Counted from the stretch's first letter, positions 9,050 to 18,122 are shown. The stretch: DNA of 64,000 nucleotides from Achromobacter aegrifaciens (GCF_902859735.1 NZ_CADIJY010000001.1:930001-994000), one strand, 5' to 3'. Translations and numbers: made by a program. Notes: generated by a model not told the origin, from the sequence alone.

Positions 9050-9865
9050 TCAGGCCGGCTGTGCTTGGGGGGACCGCGCGGCCAGCAGCCGGTCGGCCAT
9101 TTCCACGAAGCCCGCGCCGCCATGGTAGGCGGCGACGAAGGCGGGGCGGTGCGTCAGGCGGTGCAGCTGGGCCTGGATGTTGGCCACGCCGACCGAAATC
9201 GGGAAGTAGGCGAACATGGGTTCGTCGTTGGGCGAGTCGCCGATGAACAGGGTGCTGTCCAGGGCGCCGGCCACGTCCGCGCCGAACTCGCGCTGGAACA
9301 TGGTGCGCGTCATGGTGAGTTTGTCGTAGTCGCCGAACCAGCCGTTGACGTGGATGGAGCTGACCTTGGCCTGGGCGCCGGCTTCCTCGAAGATCTGGAC
9401 AATCCGGGTGATCGCTGTATCGGGCAGGGCGGGCACGTCCTCGCAGAAATCGATGGCCAGGTCGGCCACGCGGTAGTCCTGGTCGCTGGCCACGGCGGCG
9501 CCGGGCACTTCGGCCAGGACGCGGTCGCGGATGGCGTCCAGCTTCCGGCGGCTGGCCTGGCGCGAGGCGGCGTCGGTCCAGTAGTGGGTGGTCATGCGGC
9601 GGGCCTGGCGGTCATAGGCGTAATAGAAGGCGCCGTTTTCGCCGACCACGGCGCGCACCGGCCACATGCGGGCGATGTGGTCGCACCAGCCGGCGGGGCG
9701 GCCGGTAATGGGCACGACCTGGATGCCGGCCTGTTCCAGGCGCTCCAGCGCCGCATAGGCGTCCGCCGGCAGGCGGCCCTCGGTGGTCAGCGTGTCGTCG
9801 ATGTCGGTCAGCACGACGCGGACGGCCGCCGCGACGGTCAAAGGCATGGCCGCAAGGGCTTGCAT
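9050..9865 (-). CDS. HAD-superfamily (type IIB) phosphatase
   Basis: A 271-aa cytoplasmic hydrolase. The catalytic motif I is DIDDTL (aspartate nucleophile near residue 21). Motif II is in the PITGRPAGW segment, and motif IV is the GDSPNDEPMF stretch near the C terminus. The layout with a large C-type cap resembles Cof, sucrose-phosphatase and phosphomannomutase-like members. It is transcribed with the IclR gene and phn transporter, so it may release phosphate from an imported compound. An alternative start is six codons inside (MPLTVAAAV), which places motif I closer to the N terminus as is usual. Confidence 0.85.
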   Translation of the reverse strand: MQALAAMPLTVAAAVRVVLTDIDDTLTTEGRLPADAYAALERLEQAGIQVVPITGRPAGWCDHIARMWPVRAVVGENGAFYYAYDRQARRMTTHYWTDAASRQASRRKLDAIRDRVLAEVPGAAVASDQDYRVADLAIDFCEDVPALPDTAITRIVQIFEEAGAQAKVSSIHVNGWFGDYDKLTMTRTMFQREFGADVAGALDSTLFIGDSPNDEPMFAYFPISVGVANIQAQLHRLTHRPAFVAAYHGGAGFVEMADRLLAARSPQAQPA

Positions 9866-10016
9866 GTGGGGTTTCCTTGGCTCGGTTTTTTAGGGGTGGT
9901 CTCCGGGCGAAAGTTTACCGGACACCCCCGGCCGGCGGGGCTGGCAGGGCCGGATAGGGGTTCCGCCTCCAGGGGCGGTAAAATCCGGGCTTTCCCGCCT
10001 GGTTTACGTGCCCGCC

Positions 10017-11192
10017 ATGTCCGTCCAGTTGTCCCCTTTGCCCGGCTCCGAGCCGGAATCCTTCGGCATCGCCTCTGTTGCCGAAATCATCGCCGAGCTG
10101 CGCGCCGGCCGCATCGTCATCCTGGTTGACGAAGAAGACCGTGAAAACGAGGGCGACCTGGTCATGGCCGCCGAATTCGTCACGCCCGAAGCCATCAACT
10201 TCATGGTGACGCACGGCCGCGGCCTGGTGTGCCTGACCTTGACCGAAGAGCGCTGCCGCCAACTGGACCTGCCCCTGATGGCGGCCCGCAACGGCACGCG
10301 CTACGGCACCAACTTCACCCAGTCGATCGAGGCCGCCGAAGGCGTCGAGACCGGCATTTCGGCCGCCGACCGCGCCCGCACCATCCAGGTGGCGGTGGCG
10401 CGCGACGCCAAGCCCGCGGACCTGGTCCAGCCCGGCCACATCTTCCCGGTGCGCGCCGTGCCCGGTGGCGTGCTGGTCCGTGCCGGCCACACCGAGGCGG
10501 GCTGCGACCTGACCGCCATGGCCGGCCTGACGCCCGCCGCCGTGATCTGTGAAATCCTCAAGCCGGACGGCACCATGGCCCGCCTGCCGGACCTGGTGCA
10601 GTTCGCCCGCGAACACGGCCTGAAGATCGGCACCATCGCCGACCTGATCCAGTACCGTAGCGAACACGAATCCATCGTCAAGCGCGTGGGCAAGCGCACC
10701 ATGCAGACCGCCTGGGGCGAATTCGAGGCCGTGGCCTATGAAGACGCCGCCACCGGCTCCGCCCATTTGGCGCTGGTGCATGGTAACGTGACTCCCGACG
10801 CCGAGACGCTGGTGCGCGTGCACGAGCCGGCCTCCGTGCTGGACGTGCTGGACACCGGCGCCAGCCCGCACAGCTGGGGCGTGGCGCAGGCCTTGCAGGC
10901 CATCGCGGCCTCGCCCGCCGGCGTGCTGGTGCTGATGAACTGCCAGTCGTCCACGGAACACCTGTTTGGCCAGATCGCCGGCTGGAACGACTCCAAGGCC
11001 CAGGCCAACCCCGGCAACGCGGACCGCTACGGCCTGCGTACCTACGGGATTGGCGCCCAGATTCTGCGTGACCTGAACGTAGGCCAGATGAAGCTGCTGG
11101 CCCGGCCGCGCAAGATGCCCAGCATGGCGGGCTTCTCGCTCACCATTACGGGTTACGATTGCGACCCTCCGAATACTCCCGCAACACACTGA
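10017..11192 (+). CDS. ribB: 3,4-dihydroxy-2-butanone-4-phosphate synthase with degenerate GTP cyclohydrolase II-like domain
   Basis: Riboflavin synthesis: makes 3,4-dihydroxy-2-butanone 4-phosphate from ribulose 5-phosphate. The N-terminal domain (about 1-210) has the expected motifs ([35 protein letters not shown]). The C-terminal half has the RibA fold, but where a true GTP cyclohydrolase II carries its Cys-X10-Cys-X-Cys zinc site this protein reads [14 protein letters not shown] with no cysteines, so that activity is probably lost (RibBX type). ATG at 10017 was chosen over GTG at 10008. Directly followed by ribH. No FMN riboswitch core was recognised upstream. Confidence 0.92.
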   Translation: MSVQLSPLPGSEPESFGIASVAEIIAELRAGRIVILVDEEDRENEGDLVMAAEFVTPEAINFMVTHGRGLVCLTLTEERCRQLDLPLMAARNGTRYGTNFTQSIEAAEGVETGISAADRARTIQVAVARDAKPADLVQPGHIFPVRAVPGGVLVRAGHTEAGCDLTAMAGLTPAAVICEILKPDGTMARLPDLVQFAREHGLKIGTIADLIQYRSEHESIVKRVGKRTMQTAWGEFEAVAYEDAATGSAHLALVHGNVTPDAETLVRVHEPASVLDVLDTGASPHSWGVAQALQAIAASPAGVLVLMNCQSSTEHLFGQIAGWNDSKAQANPGNADRYGLRTYGIGAQILRDLNVGQMKLLARPRKMPSMAGFSLTITGYDCDPPNTPATH

Positions 11193-11202
11193 AGGCCGAC
11201 CT

Positions 11203-11733
11203 ATGAACCCTTACATCCTTACCCCCGACCTGAACGGCGAAGGGCTGCACATCGGCATCGTACGCGCCCGCTTCAATGAAGAAATCGGCCAGGCCGAACT
11301 CGAAGCGTGCCTGAAGGAACTGGCCGAACTGGGCGTGGACGAGCGCGACGTGATGGTCGCCACCGTTCCCGGCGCCCTGGAACTGGGCGTGGCCCTGTCC
11401 CATATGGCCGAAACGTTTGAATTCGACGCCCTGATCGCGCTGGGCGCGGTCATCCGCGGCGAGACCTATCACTTTGAAGTGGTCAGCAATGAAATGGCCA
11501 CTGCAATCACCCGTATTTCCCTGGAAACCGGCATCCCCGTCGCCAACGGCGTGCTGACCGTCGACACCGACGAGCAGGCGCAGGCGCGCGCGGCCGGCAA
11601 GGGCCGCGATTGCGCCCAGGTGGCCGTTGAAATGGCCAACCTGGTGGCGGCCCTGGAACCCGAGGAAGAAGACGAAGACGACGAAGACGAGGACGAAGAT
11701 TTTGACGACGAAGAAGACGACGACCAGCGCTGA
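11203..11733 (+). CDS. ribH: 6,7-dimethyl-8-ribityllumazine synthase with acidic C-terminal tail
   Basis: Penultimate riboflavin enzyme: condenses the RibB product with the pyrimidine intermediate to give lumazine. Residues 1-150 are a complete lumazine synthase domain: RFNEEI near 23, the PGALELG loop near 57, and [12 protein letters not shown] near 81-92 with the catalytic His. Residues 152-173 are an unusual run of almost only Glu and Asp, coded by a GAA/GAC/GAG-rich tract. The gene is ten bases after ribB, and its end overlaps the start of nusB. Confidence 0.94.
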   Translation: MNPYILTPDLNGEGLHIGIVRARFNEEIGQAELEACLKELAELGVDERDVMVATVPGALELGVALSHMAETFEFDALIALGAVIRGETYHFEVVSNEMATAITRISLETGIPVANGVLTVDTDEQAQARAAGKGRDCAQVAVEMANLVAALEPEEEDEDDEDEDEDFDDEEDDDQR

Positions 11734-12196
11734 TAGCGCGGCGCAGGCCCGCGCCAACGCGCGCAGCGCGCGCCGCCGCGCACGCGAATTCGCCCTGCAG
11801 GGCGTGTACGCGTGGCTGCTGCGCGGCGGCGAAGGCACGCAGGACGCCGGCGAGATCGACGCCCATCTGCGCGACACCGAGGATTTTTCCGAGGCCGACG
11901 CGCAGTGGTTCAAGACCTTGCTGCATGGCGTGCTGCGCGAAGCGCCAGCGCTGCGTGAGCGTTTCACGCCCTACGTCGACCGTCCGCTGGCCGAACTGTC
12001 GCCTGTCGAGCATGGCATCCTGCTGATCGGCAGCTTCGAACTGATTCATCACGTCGAAGTGCCGTACAAGGTCGCCATCAATGAAGCCGTCGAACTGGCC
12101 AAGTCGTTCGGCGGCACCGATGGCTTCAAGTTCGTCAACGGCGTGCTCGACAAGCTGGCGGCCGACGTCCGCGCCCACGAAGTCAACAAGAGGTAG
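11702..12196 (+). CDS. nusB: Transcription antitermination factor NusB
   Basis: RNA-binding factor that joins NusE (S10) on boxA of rRNA leaders. The conserved helical domain runs from [18 protein letters not shown] to the C terminus, with the family motif [31 protein letters not shown] at 11702 gives [11 protein letters not shown] and 164 aa; this start is inside the ribH acidic-tail coding region, in another reading frame. An upstream ATG at 11627 would add an implausible KT-rich leader. The ribH-nusB overlap implies coupled translation. Confidence 0.9.
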   Translation: MTTKKTTTSADSAAQARANARSARRRAREFALQGVYAWLLRGGEGTQDAGEIDAHLRDTEDFSEADAQWFKTLLHGVLREAPALRERFTPYVDRPLAELSPVEHGILLIGSFELIHHVEVPYKVAINEAVELAKSFGGTDGFKFVNGVLDKLAADVRAHEVNKR

Positions 12197-12202
12197 CTTC
12201 CT

Positions 12203-12300
12203 CTCCCCCCCGAAGCGCTGCGCGCTTCCCCCCCAGGGGGGCGCCGCTGCGGACCGGCAGAGCCGGATCCGCGCGGCCCGGATTTGGGGGGCACCTGTTT
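12203..12300. repeat. GC-rich palindromic intergenic element between nusB and thiL
   Basis: The core is GAAGCGC-TGC-GCGCTTC (12212-12228), flanked by a C-run on the left and C7-A-G6 on the right, followed by CGCCGCTGCGGACCGG. The gap to thiL is about 227 bp and has no gene. From general familiarity it looks like a dispersed intergenic repeat of Achromobacter-type genomes, but no second copy was noticed in this window. Confidence 0.55.
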
Positions 12301-12423
12301 CTTGCCGCGTGAGGAGTGGGTTGGGGTTTCTTCCTGGTTGTGCGGGGCGCCGCATGATTTGTGGGGGCGGCAAGCCCCCGTAGGTTTCAATGCCGGCCTG
12401 CCGTGCCGGACTGCGGAGTTGCC

Positions 12424-13389
12424 TTGGCGTCCGAATTTGATCTGATCGCGCGCTATTTCACCCGCGCGGCCCCTGCCGGCCTGCTGGGCGTGGGCGATGA
12501 TTGCGCCCTGTTCCCGGTCCCGCCCGGCGAACAGGTGGCCACCAGCACGGACCTGCTGCTGGAAGGCCGCCATTTCTTTCCCGATGTGGATCCGCAAGCG
12601 CTGGGGCATAAGGCCCTGGCGGTGAACCTTTCCGACCTTGCTGCAATGGGCGCACGCCCCATCGGCTGCGTGCTGGGCCTGGCCTTGCCGCGGCTGGACG
12701 AGCCCTGGCTTGCGGCTTTTGCCGCAGGCTTCCATGCGCTGGCTGCGGCTCACGGTTGCCCGCTGATCGGCGGCGATACGACGCGCAGCGCGCATGACCT
12801 TGCCATCAGCGTCACTGTGTTCGGCGCCGTGCCGGCCGGGCAGGCCTTGCGCCGCGATGGCGCCCGGGCTGGCGACGACATTTGGGTGTCCGGCGAGCTG
12901 GGGGCGGCCGACGTGGCCTACCGCCTGCTGGACGGGCAATACCCCTCTGACGCGGCGCTGCTGGCGGCGACGCGCGGCGCGCTGGAATGGCCTGAGCCTC
13001 AGGTCGCGCTGGGCCTGGCCTTGCGCGGCATCGCCCATGCCGCCATCGACATTTCCGACGGACTGCTGCAGGACCTGGGTCATATCCTGGCTGCCAGCAG
13101 CGTGGGTGCCATGTTGCATTACGCCGCGATGCCTGTGTCGCCCGCCCTGGCTGGCTTGCAAGAAGCGCCGCTGCGCCGCGCGGTGCTGGGCGGCGGCGAC
13201 GTCTACCAGCTATGCTTCACCGCGCCCGCCTCCCGGCGCGAGGCCGTGCTTGCGGCGGCGGCTGCGGCCGGCGCGCGCGTGACCCGCGTGGGGCAGATCC
13301 AGGCGCAGCCGGGCCTGTCCGTGCTGGACGGCCAGGGCCAGCCTCTCGCCGAGCTGCCGGCCGGTTTCGATCACTTTCCCGCGGCCTGA
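12424..13389 (+). CDS. thiL: Thiamine-monophosphate kinase
   Basis: Phosphorylates thiamine monophosphate to the active diphosphate cofactor. The ATP/Mg-binding motifs are GVGDDCAL near residue 23, STDLLLEGRHF near 42, KALAVNLSDLAAMGARP near 60 and DISDGL near 215. TTG at 12424 gives LASEFDLIARYF, the normal ThiL N terminus, and 321 aa; a GTG 63 bases earlier adds unrelated residues. It starts a run thiL-pgpA-cinA with short gaps or overlaps. Confidence 0.93.
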   Translation: MASEFDLIARYFTRAAPAGLLGVGDDCALFPVPPGEQVATSTDLLLEGRHFFPDVDPQALGHKALAVNLSDLAAMGARPIGCVLGLALPRLDEPWLAAFAAGFHALAAAHGCPLIGGDTTRSAHDLAISVTVFGAVPAGQALRRDGARAGDDIWVSGELGAADVAYRLLDGQYPSDAALLAATRGALEWPEPQVALGLALRGIAHAAIDISDGLLQDLGHILAASSVGAMLHYAAMPVSPALAGLQEAPLRRAVLGGGDVYQLCFTAPASRREAVLAAAAAAGARVTRVGQIQAQPGLSVLDGQGQPLAELPAGFDHFPAA

Positions 13390-13415
13390 TCCGCCGCGTC
13401 CCAACCCGCATACCC

Positions 13416-13952
13416 ATGCCGTCGACCGACAACCGTCCCACCTCCATGCGCGACCGAGCCCGGACCGCATACCCGCCGCTGTCCTGGGTCTGCCGCGATC
13501 CGGGCCGGCTCATCGCCTTTGGCTTTGGCAGCGGCCTGATCCGGCCGGCCTCCGGTACCTGGGGCACGCTGCTGGCCTGGGCGATCTGGGTCGCCGCCGC
13601 GCCCGCAGCCTCGGATTGGGCGATCGGCGCATTCCTGGCGCTGGCTTTTTTGTATGGCTGCTGGGCCTGCCATCGCGTCGGGCGTGAACTCCAGCAGTCG
13701 GATCATGTCGGAATGGTCTGGGACGAGATGGTGGCGTTCTGGCTGGTGCTCTGGCTGACGCCCGCGGGCTGGTTGCCGCAGGCGCTGGCGTTCGTGCTGT
13801 TCCGCACGTTCGACATCGTCAAGCCGCCTCCCATCAAGTTCTTTGACGCCCATATCAAAGGCGGTTTCGGCGTGATGTGGGACGATATCGTGGCGGCCGG
13901 ATACGCCCTGCTGGTCATGGCGCTGGTCGTGCGCACAGGAGTCTTGGGATGA
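13416..13952 (+). CDS. pgpA: Phosphatidylglycerophosphatase A
   Basis: Inner-membrane enzyme removing the terminal phosphate from phosphatidylglycerophosphate to give phosphatidylglycerol. Family signatures visible are GFGSGLIRPASGTWGTLLAW near residue 35, VWDEMVAFW near 105, and the C-terminal FDIVKPPPIKFFD with GGFGVMWDD. Several membrane segments are evident. ATG at 13416 gives 178 aa; a second ATG at 13446 is possible. The stop overlaps the cinA start (ATGA). Confidence 0.92.
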   Translation: MPSTDNRPTSMRDRARTAYPPLSWVCRDPGRLIAFGFGSGLIRPASGTWGTLLAWAIWVAAAPAASDWAIGAFLALAFLYGCWACHRVGRELQQSDHVGMVWDEMVAFWLVLWLTPAGWLPQALAFVLFRTFDIVKPPPIKFFDAHIKGGFGVMWDDIVAAGYALLVMALVVRTGVLG

Positions 13953-14515
13953 GCGGACAACAAGAAAGCACCCGGCCCAATCTGTCGGCCGAACAACTGG
14001 CGCAAGCCACTTCGCTGGCGCTGGTTGAACGGCTGGGCGAAACGCTGCGGCGCAAGGGCTGGATGCTGGGCACGGCCGAATCCTGCACCGGAGGCCTCCT
14101 GGCCGGCGCGATGACGGCGGTGGCCGGTTCCAGCGACTGGTTCGAGCGCGGCTTCGTGACCTACAGCAACGAGGCCAAGGTTGCTGAACTGGACGTATCG
14201 CCCGACGCCTTGCACCACTTCGGCGCCGTCAGTGAACCGGTGGCGCTGGAGATGGCCAACGGCGTGCTGCTGGCGTCTCCCGCCGCGCATGTGGCGGTGT
14301 CCACGACCGGCATCGCCGGGCCGGGCGGCGCGACGCCGGGCAAGCCGGTGGGCATGGTGTGCTTCGGCTTTGCGCAACGTTCGGGCGAAGGCATCAGCAG
14401 TCGCGCCGTCACGCACGTGTTCCCCGGCGACCGTGCGCAGGTGCGCCAGGCGGCGGTGGACTACGCGCTGCGCGGGTTGCTGGAATTGTTGGGCGCGCCG
14501 GTCAACCGGCGCTGA
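13949..14515 (+). CDS. pncC: Nicotinamide-nucleotide amidase (CinA C-terminal domain protein)
   Basis: Deamidates nicotinamide mononucleotide in the pyridine nucleotide salvage cycle. A stand-alone CinA C-terminal domain of 188 aa. The signature GTAESCTGGLLAGAMTAVAGSS is near residue 45, and STTGIAGPGGATPGKPVG near 130. The ATG overlaps the pgpA stop, so the two are co-translated. A GC hairpin without a T-tract (14534-14550) lies between this gene and the convergent pyrF. Confidence 0.9.
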   Translation: MSGQQESTRPNLSAEQLAQATSLALVERLGETLRRKGWMLGTAESCTGGLLAGAMTAVAGSSDWFERGFVTYSNEAKVAELDVSPDALHHFGAVSEPVALEMANGVLLASPAAHVAVSTTGIAGPGGATPGKPVGMVCFGFAQRSGEGISSRAVTHVFPGDRAQVRQAAVDYALRGLLELLGAPVNRR

Positions 14516-14560
14516 GAAACGGATTGCGCGGCAGGGGGCTGCCGGCCCCCATGCCCCGGA

Positions 14561-15379
14561 TCAGCGCACTGCGTTGATCGCGTCGCGCAGGCCCTTGGCC
14601 GCCGTGCCGGCGGCCTCGCGCCAGTCGTCGCCGCCGCTGGCGTAGATGATGGCGCGGGACGAGTTGATCATCATGCCGCTGCGGGCCGCGTTGGCGCCGG
14701 CGTTCACGGTGGCGGTGATGTCGCCGCCCTGGGCGCCGATACCTGGCACCAGCAGGGGCACCGCGTCGCCGATGCGTGCGCGCACCGCGGCCAGCTCATT
14801 CGGGAAGGTCGCGCCCACCACCAGGCCGCACTGGCCATTGGCGTTCCACTTGTCGGCGACCAGGCCTGCGACGTGCAGGTACAGCGGCTCGCCATTGTCC
14901 ATCTTCAGGAATTGCAGGTCCGAACCGCCGGGGTTGGAGGTGCGGCACAGCACGATCACGCCGCGGTCGCGCCACGCCAGATAGGGCTCGACCGAGTCCA
15001 GGCCCATGTAGGGGCTGACCGTCAGCGCGTGCGCCTGGTAGCGTTCGTAGGCTTCGCGGGCGTAGTTCTCGGCGGTGGAGCCGATGTCGCCGCGCTTGGC
15101 GTCCAGCACGATGGGCAGGTCAGGGTGTTTTTCGCGGATGTGCTGGCACAGCGCTTCCAGCTGGTCTTCGGCGCGATGGGCGGCGAAGTAGGCGATCTGC
15201 GGCTTGAAGCTGCAGGCATAGGGCGCGGTGGCGTCCACGATGTCGCGGCAGAACTGGAAGATGGCGTCGGGCTTGTCCTGCAGTTCGCGGGGGAAGCGCT
15301 GCGGGTCGGGATCCAGCCCGACTTGCAGGAGCGAGTTGCTGGTGGTCCAGGCGTGTTCGAGTTTTTGCAGGAAATTCAT
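14561..15379 (-). CDS. pyrF: Orotidine 5'-phosphate decarboxylase
   Basis: Last step of UMP synthesis. The 272-aa protein is the longer type-2 family. The catalytic motif DAKRGD is at residues 93-98 ([14 protein letters not shown]). It follows the NADH dehydrogenase gene by six bases, so they are probably co-transcribed, with dgkA farther upstream on the same strand. Confidence 0.95.
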   Translation of the reverse strand: MNFLQKLEHAWTTSNSLLQVGLDPDPQRFPRELQDKPDAIFQFCRDIVDATAPYACSFKPQIAYFAAHRAEDQLEALCQHIREKHPDLPIVLDAKRGDIGSTAENYAREAYERYQAHALTVSPYMGLDSVEPYLAWRDRGVIVLCRTSNPGGSDLQFLKMDNGEPLYLHVAGLVADKWNANGQCGLVVGATFPNELAAVRARIGDAVPLLVPGIGAQGGDITATVNAGANAARSGMMINSSRAIIYASGGDDWREAAGTAAKGLRDAINAVR

Positions 15380-15385
15380 GGGAGT

Positions 15386-16705
15386 TCAGTGCAGTTTGAC
15401 CCGCGGGCGCGTGCGCCGCATGAGCAGGCGGGCCAGGGCAAGGGAGGCGGTACGCGAGATGCCGAGCACCGCTTTGTGGTGCATCAGGTGCAGGCTCATG
15501 TACATCAGGCGTGCCAGTGTACCGCTTACGAACAGTCCTCGTCCGGCCAGCTTGCCCATCAGGCTGCCGACGCCAGCGTCCTGGCCCAGCGACACCAGCG
15601 AGCCATGGTCCTCGTAGACATAGGGCGTGGTGGGCTCGGGCGTATGGCGCAGGCGCGCGGTGAGTTTCTTGGCCAGATAGTCGGCCTGCTGGTGCGCGGC
15701 TTGCGCGCGGGCCGGCACGCTGCGGCCGTCGCGCCACGGCGCGGCGCAGCAGTCGCCCAGCGCCAGGATGTGCGGATCGGCGGTTTCCAGCCGTTCGTTC
15801 ACCTCCACCTGGCCCACCCTGTTCAGCGGCAGGTCCAGGCCGGCCAGCAGGGCCGGGCCCTGGATGCCTGCCGCCCACATGCAGAGCTGGGCCGGGAACT
15901 CGCGGCCGTCGGCCGTCTTGACGCTGTCGGCGGTGACTTCCGAGACCCGGCAGGACGCTTCCACCCGGATGCCCAGTTCCGTCAGGCGGTTGGTGGCCGC
16001 GACCGAGATCTTCTCGGGTAGGGCCGACAGGATGCGCGGGGCGCCTTCCACCAGGGTGATGGCCAGATCGCGTTCGGCGCGGAAATTCGGCAGGCCGTAG
16101 GCGCTGACCACGTGGCTGGCCTCGACCAGCTCCACGGCCAGCTCGACGCCGGTGGCCCCGCCACCCACGATCACCAGATCCAGGCGGGCCGAGGGATTGC
16201 GCACCTTGGCCTGATCCACCAGGGCCATGGCCTTGAGCATGGTCAGGCGGAACTGCTCCGCGTTTTCGGTGGAATCCAGCGTGACCGCATGTTCGGCCGC
16301 GCCGGGCGTATTGAAGAAGTTGGACGTGCTGCCCAGAGCCAGGACCAGCGTGTCGTAGGCGAGCTCGCGGCGTGGCAGGACTTCCTGGCCTTGCGCGTCG
16401 TTCACCGCGTCCACGGTGATGCGGCGCTGCTCGCGGTCGATGTGTTCCAGGCGGCCCTGCGCGAACGAAAACCCGTTCATGTGGGCCAGCATCAGGTAGG
16501 ACAGGCCTTCCTGGTGGATGTCCAGCGTGCCGGCGGCCGCTTCGTGCAGCGAGGGCTTCCAGATATGGAAGGGGCGGCTGTCGACCAGCGTGATGTGCTG
16601 CCGGCCATGTACGCGGCCCAGCTTGGCCGCCAATTCCAGGCCGCCGGCGCCGCCGCCGACGATGACAATGCGCTCAGAGGAGTCGGGCGTCGATCTAGGC
16701 ATCAT
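15386..16705 (-). CDS. Type II NADH dehydrogenase / NAD(P)/FAD-dependent oxidoreductase
   Basis: A 439-aa flavoprotein that passes electrons from NADH to quinone without proton pumping. It has an N-terminal FAD-binding fold (VIVGGGAGGLELAAKLG, about 14-30), an NAD-binding fold (LVIVGGGATGVELAVEL near 175), and a C-terminal FAD contact (HILALGDCCAAPW near 305). C-terminal amphipathic residues fit peripheral membrane attachment. It lies between dgkA and pyrF on the minus strand. Confidence 0.88.
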   Translation of the reverse strand: MMPRSTPDSSERIVIVGGGAGGLELAAKLGRVHGRQHITLVDSRPFHIWKPSLHEAAAGTLDIHQEGLSYLMLAHMNGFSFAQGRLEHIDREQRRITVDAVNDAQGQEVLPRRELAYDTLVLALGSTSNFFNTPGAAEHAVTLDSTENAEQFRLTMLKAMALVDQAKVRNPSARLDLVIVGGGATGVELAVELVEASHVVSAYGLPNFRAERDLAITLVEGAPRILSALPEKISVAATNRLTELGIRVEASCRVSEVTADSVKTADGREFPAQLCMWAAGIQGPALLAGLDLPLNRVGQVEVNERLETADPHILALGDCCAAPWRDGRSVPARAQAAHQQADYLAKKLTARLRHTPEPTTPYVYEDHGSLVSLGQDAGVGSLMGKLAGRGLFVSGTLARLMYMSLHLMHHKAVLGISRTASLALARLLMRRTRPRVKLH

Positions 16706-16754
16706 GGCTTCCAGTATAAATAGCGGCGCATCTCCCGGGAGATGACTAGCGGTG

Positions 16755-17153
16755 TCAATGCATGACGAAACGGCTGATGGCCACGCCTACCCAGACTGTC
16801 CCGGCGAAGATCAGCAGCAGCATCACGGCGGCGCTGCCCAGGTCCTTGGCCCGCCCCAGGAGCGGGTGCGATTCGACGGAAAGCGCGTCGGCCAGCGCCT
16901 CGATGGCGGAATTCAGCAGCTCCGCCGCCAGCACCATGATGACCGTGCCCACCAGGAAAAACACTTCAACCGTCGTGCGGCCAAGGAAGAACGCGGCCGG
17001 GATCATCAGGACGGCCAGCGCCAGCTCCTGGCGGAAAGCCGCCTCGTATTTGATCGCGGCCTGCAGACCCTGCAGGGAGTAGCGCAGCGCATTCAGGATG
17101 CGGCGCAGGCCCCCGGTGCTTTTGTAGGGCGAATGATGCGGATTCTGTGACAT
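16755..17153 (-). CDS. dgkA: Diacylglycerol kinase
   Basis: A small inner-membrane enzyme, 132 aa, phosphorylating diacylglycerol for phospholipid recycling. It has three hydrophobic segments and the family motifs EAAFRQEL, AELLNSAIEALAD and KDLGSAAV. It is slightly longer than the E. coli enzyme (about 122 aa) because of a polar N terminus. It faces a divergent GntR/FadR regulator gene and is followed after 49 bases by the NADH dehydrogenase gene. Confidence 0.93.
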   Translation of the reverse strand: MSQNPHHSPYKSTGGLRRILNALRYSLQGLQAAIKYEAAFRQELALAVLMIPAAFFLGRTTVEVFFLVGTVIMVLAAELLNSAIEALADALSVESHPLLGRAKDLGSAAVMLLLIFAGTVWVGVAISRFVMH

Positions 17154-17281
17154 GGGTGCGGAAAATGGGCTGGGTGTGGCGGCTTTTTAACAGATATGCA
17201 TTGCCCGCGAAGCCATCGCACGCATCTTTGGGCAAACCCTAATTGTGACGTATCCGGCGCGGGCGCAAGATTTGGTCAATT

Positions 17282-17298
17282 GGTAAGGCCACTTTACC
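17282..17298. promoter_or_regulatory. Palindrome GGTAA-N7-TTACC ahead of the FadR-type regulator
   Basis: GGTAA (17282-17286) and TTACC (17294-17298) form a perfect inverted repeat with a 7-bp spacer, 38 bp before the regulator start. GntR/FadR-type operators are short palindromes of this form, so autoregulation is a reasonable inference. Confidence 0.5.
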
Positions 17299-17335
17299 TT
17301 TTGGCCTGAATTTCCGACTGACGCCACCGTAGTCC

Positions 17336-18073
17336 ATGCCCATTCAGACCATCGAACCCCGCCGCCTGTATCGCCAGATCGCCGACCAGCTGCGCCTGCT
17401 GATCGAGTCGGGCGAGTTCCCCGTCGGCGCGCGTCTGCCGCCCGAGCGCGATCTGGCGCTCAAGCTCGGCGTGTCCCGCCCTTCGGTGCGCGAGGCGCTG
17501 ATCGCGCTGGAGGTCGAAGGCTGGGTGGAAGTCCGCATGGGTTCGGGCGTGTATGTGCAAAGCCTGGCCGGCGGACCGCGCGCCAGCTTGACGGCAGAGA
17601 GCCCTCTGGAAACCATACGGGCCCGCCAGGTGATCGAGGGCGAGCTGGCCGCGCAGGCCGCGTTGCGCAACACGCCCGCGCTGGTGGATGGGCTGGCCGA
17701 AGCCGTCGGCACCATGGAAGACGAGGCGCTGGCCGGCAACGTGCCGATCCGCGGAGACCGCCTGTTCCATCTGCGCGTGGCCGAGATGGCGAACAACGCC
17801 GTGCTGGTGCGCGTGGTGAGCGAACTGTTCGACGAGCGCCACAATCCGCTGTCCGTGAAGCTGGGCGACTACTTCGAGAATCCGTCCAGCTGGGCTGCCG
17901 CCATCGCTGAGCACCGCAAGGTGATCGACGCCATCCGCGCTGGCGACGACCGCGGCGCGCGCGCCGCCATGCACCACCATCTGGCCTGCTCGCACGACCG
18001 TCTTACCGCAAGCTGGCCCGGCGCGGACGCGTCCGGTCAGCTCTTGGATAGCCGGGAGCAGACGGAATCATGA
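17336..18073 (+). CDS. GntR-family (FadR subfamily) regulator of the sugar-acid operon
   Basis: A 245-aa regulator. The N-terminal winged helix has the GntR signature (LPPERDLALKLGVSRPSVREALIALEVEGWVEVRMGSGVYV, about residues 33-75), followed by a helical FCD ligand domain to about 235. FCD regulators commonly sense sugar acids such as uronates. It is the first gene of a long plus-strand operon for uptake and breakdown of sugar acids, so it is most likely the local repressor. Confidence 0.9.
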   Translation: MPIQTIEPRRLYRQIADQLRLLIESGEFPVGARLPPERDLALKLGVSRPSVREALIALEVEGWVEVRMGSGVYVQSLAGGPRASLTAESPLETIRARQVIEGELAAQAALRNTPALVDGLAEAVGTMEDEALAGNVPIRGDRLFHLRVAEMANNAVLVRVVSELFDERHNPLSVKLGDYFENPSSWAAAIAEHRKVIDAIRAGDDRGARAAMHHHLACSHDRLTASWPGADASGQLLDSREQTES

Positions 18074-18122
18074 GCATCGCACGCAGATGCCCGATGTTCG
18101 GAACGCCAAGGAGCAAGTCGCC

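Noticed and set aside
9866-10016. FMN riboswitch ahead of ribB
   Set aside because: The conserved AGGGG...GGCGG-type core segments of the element could not be found in the expected order.
14534-14550. Hairpin GGGGGC/GCCCCC between cinA and pyrF as a terminator
   Set aside because: No T-tract on either strand; kept only as a remark under cinA.
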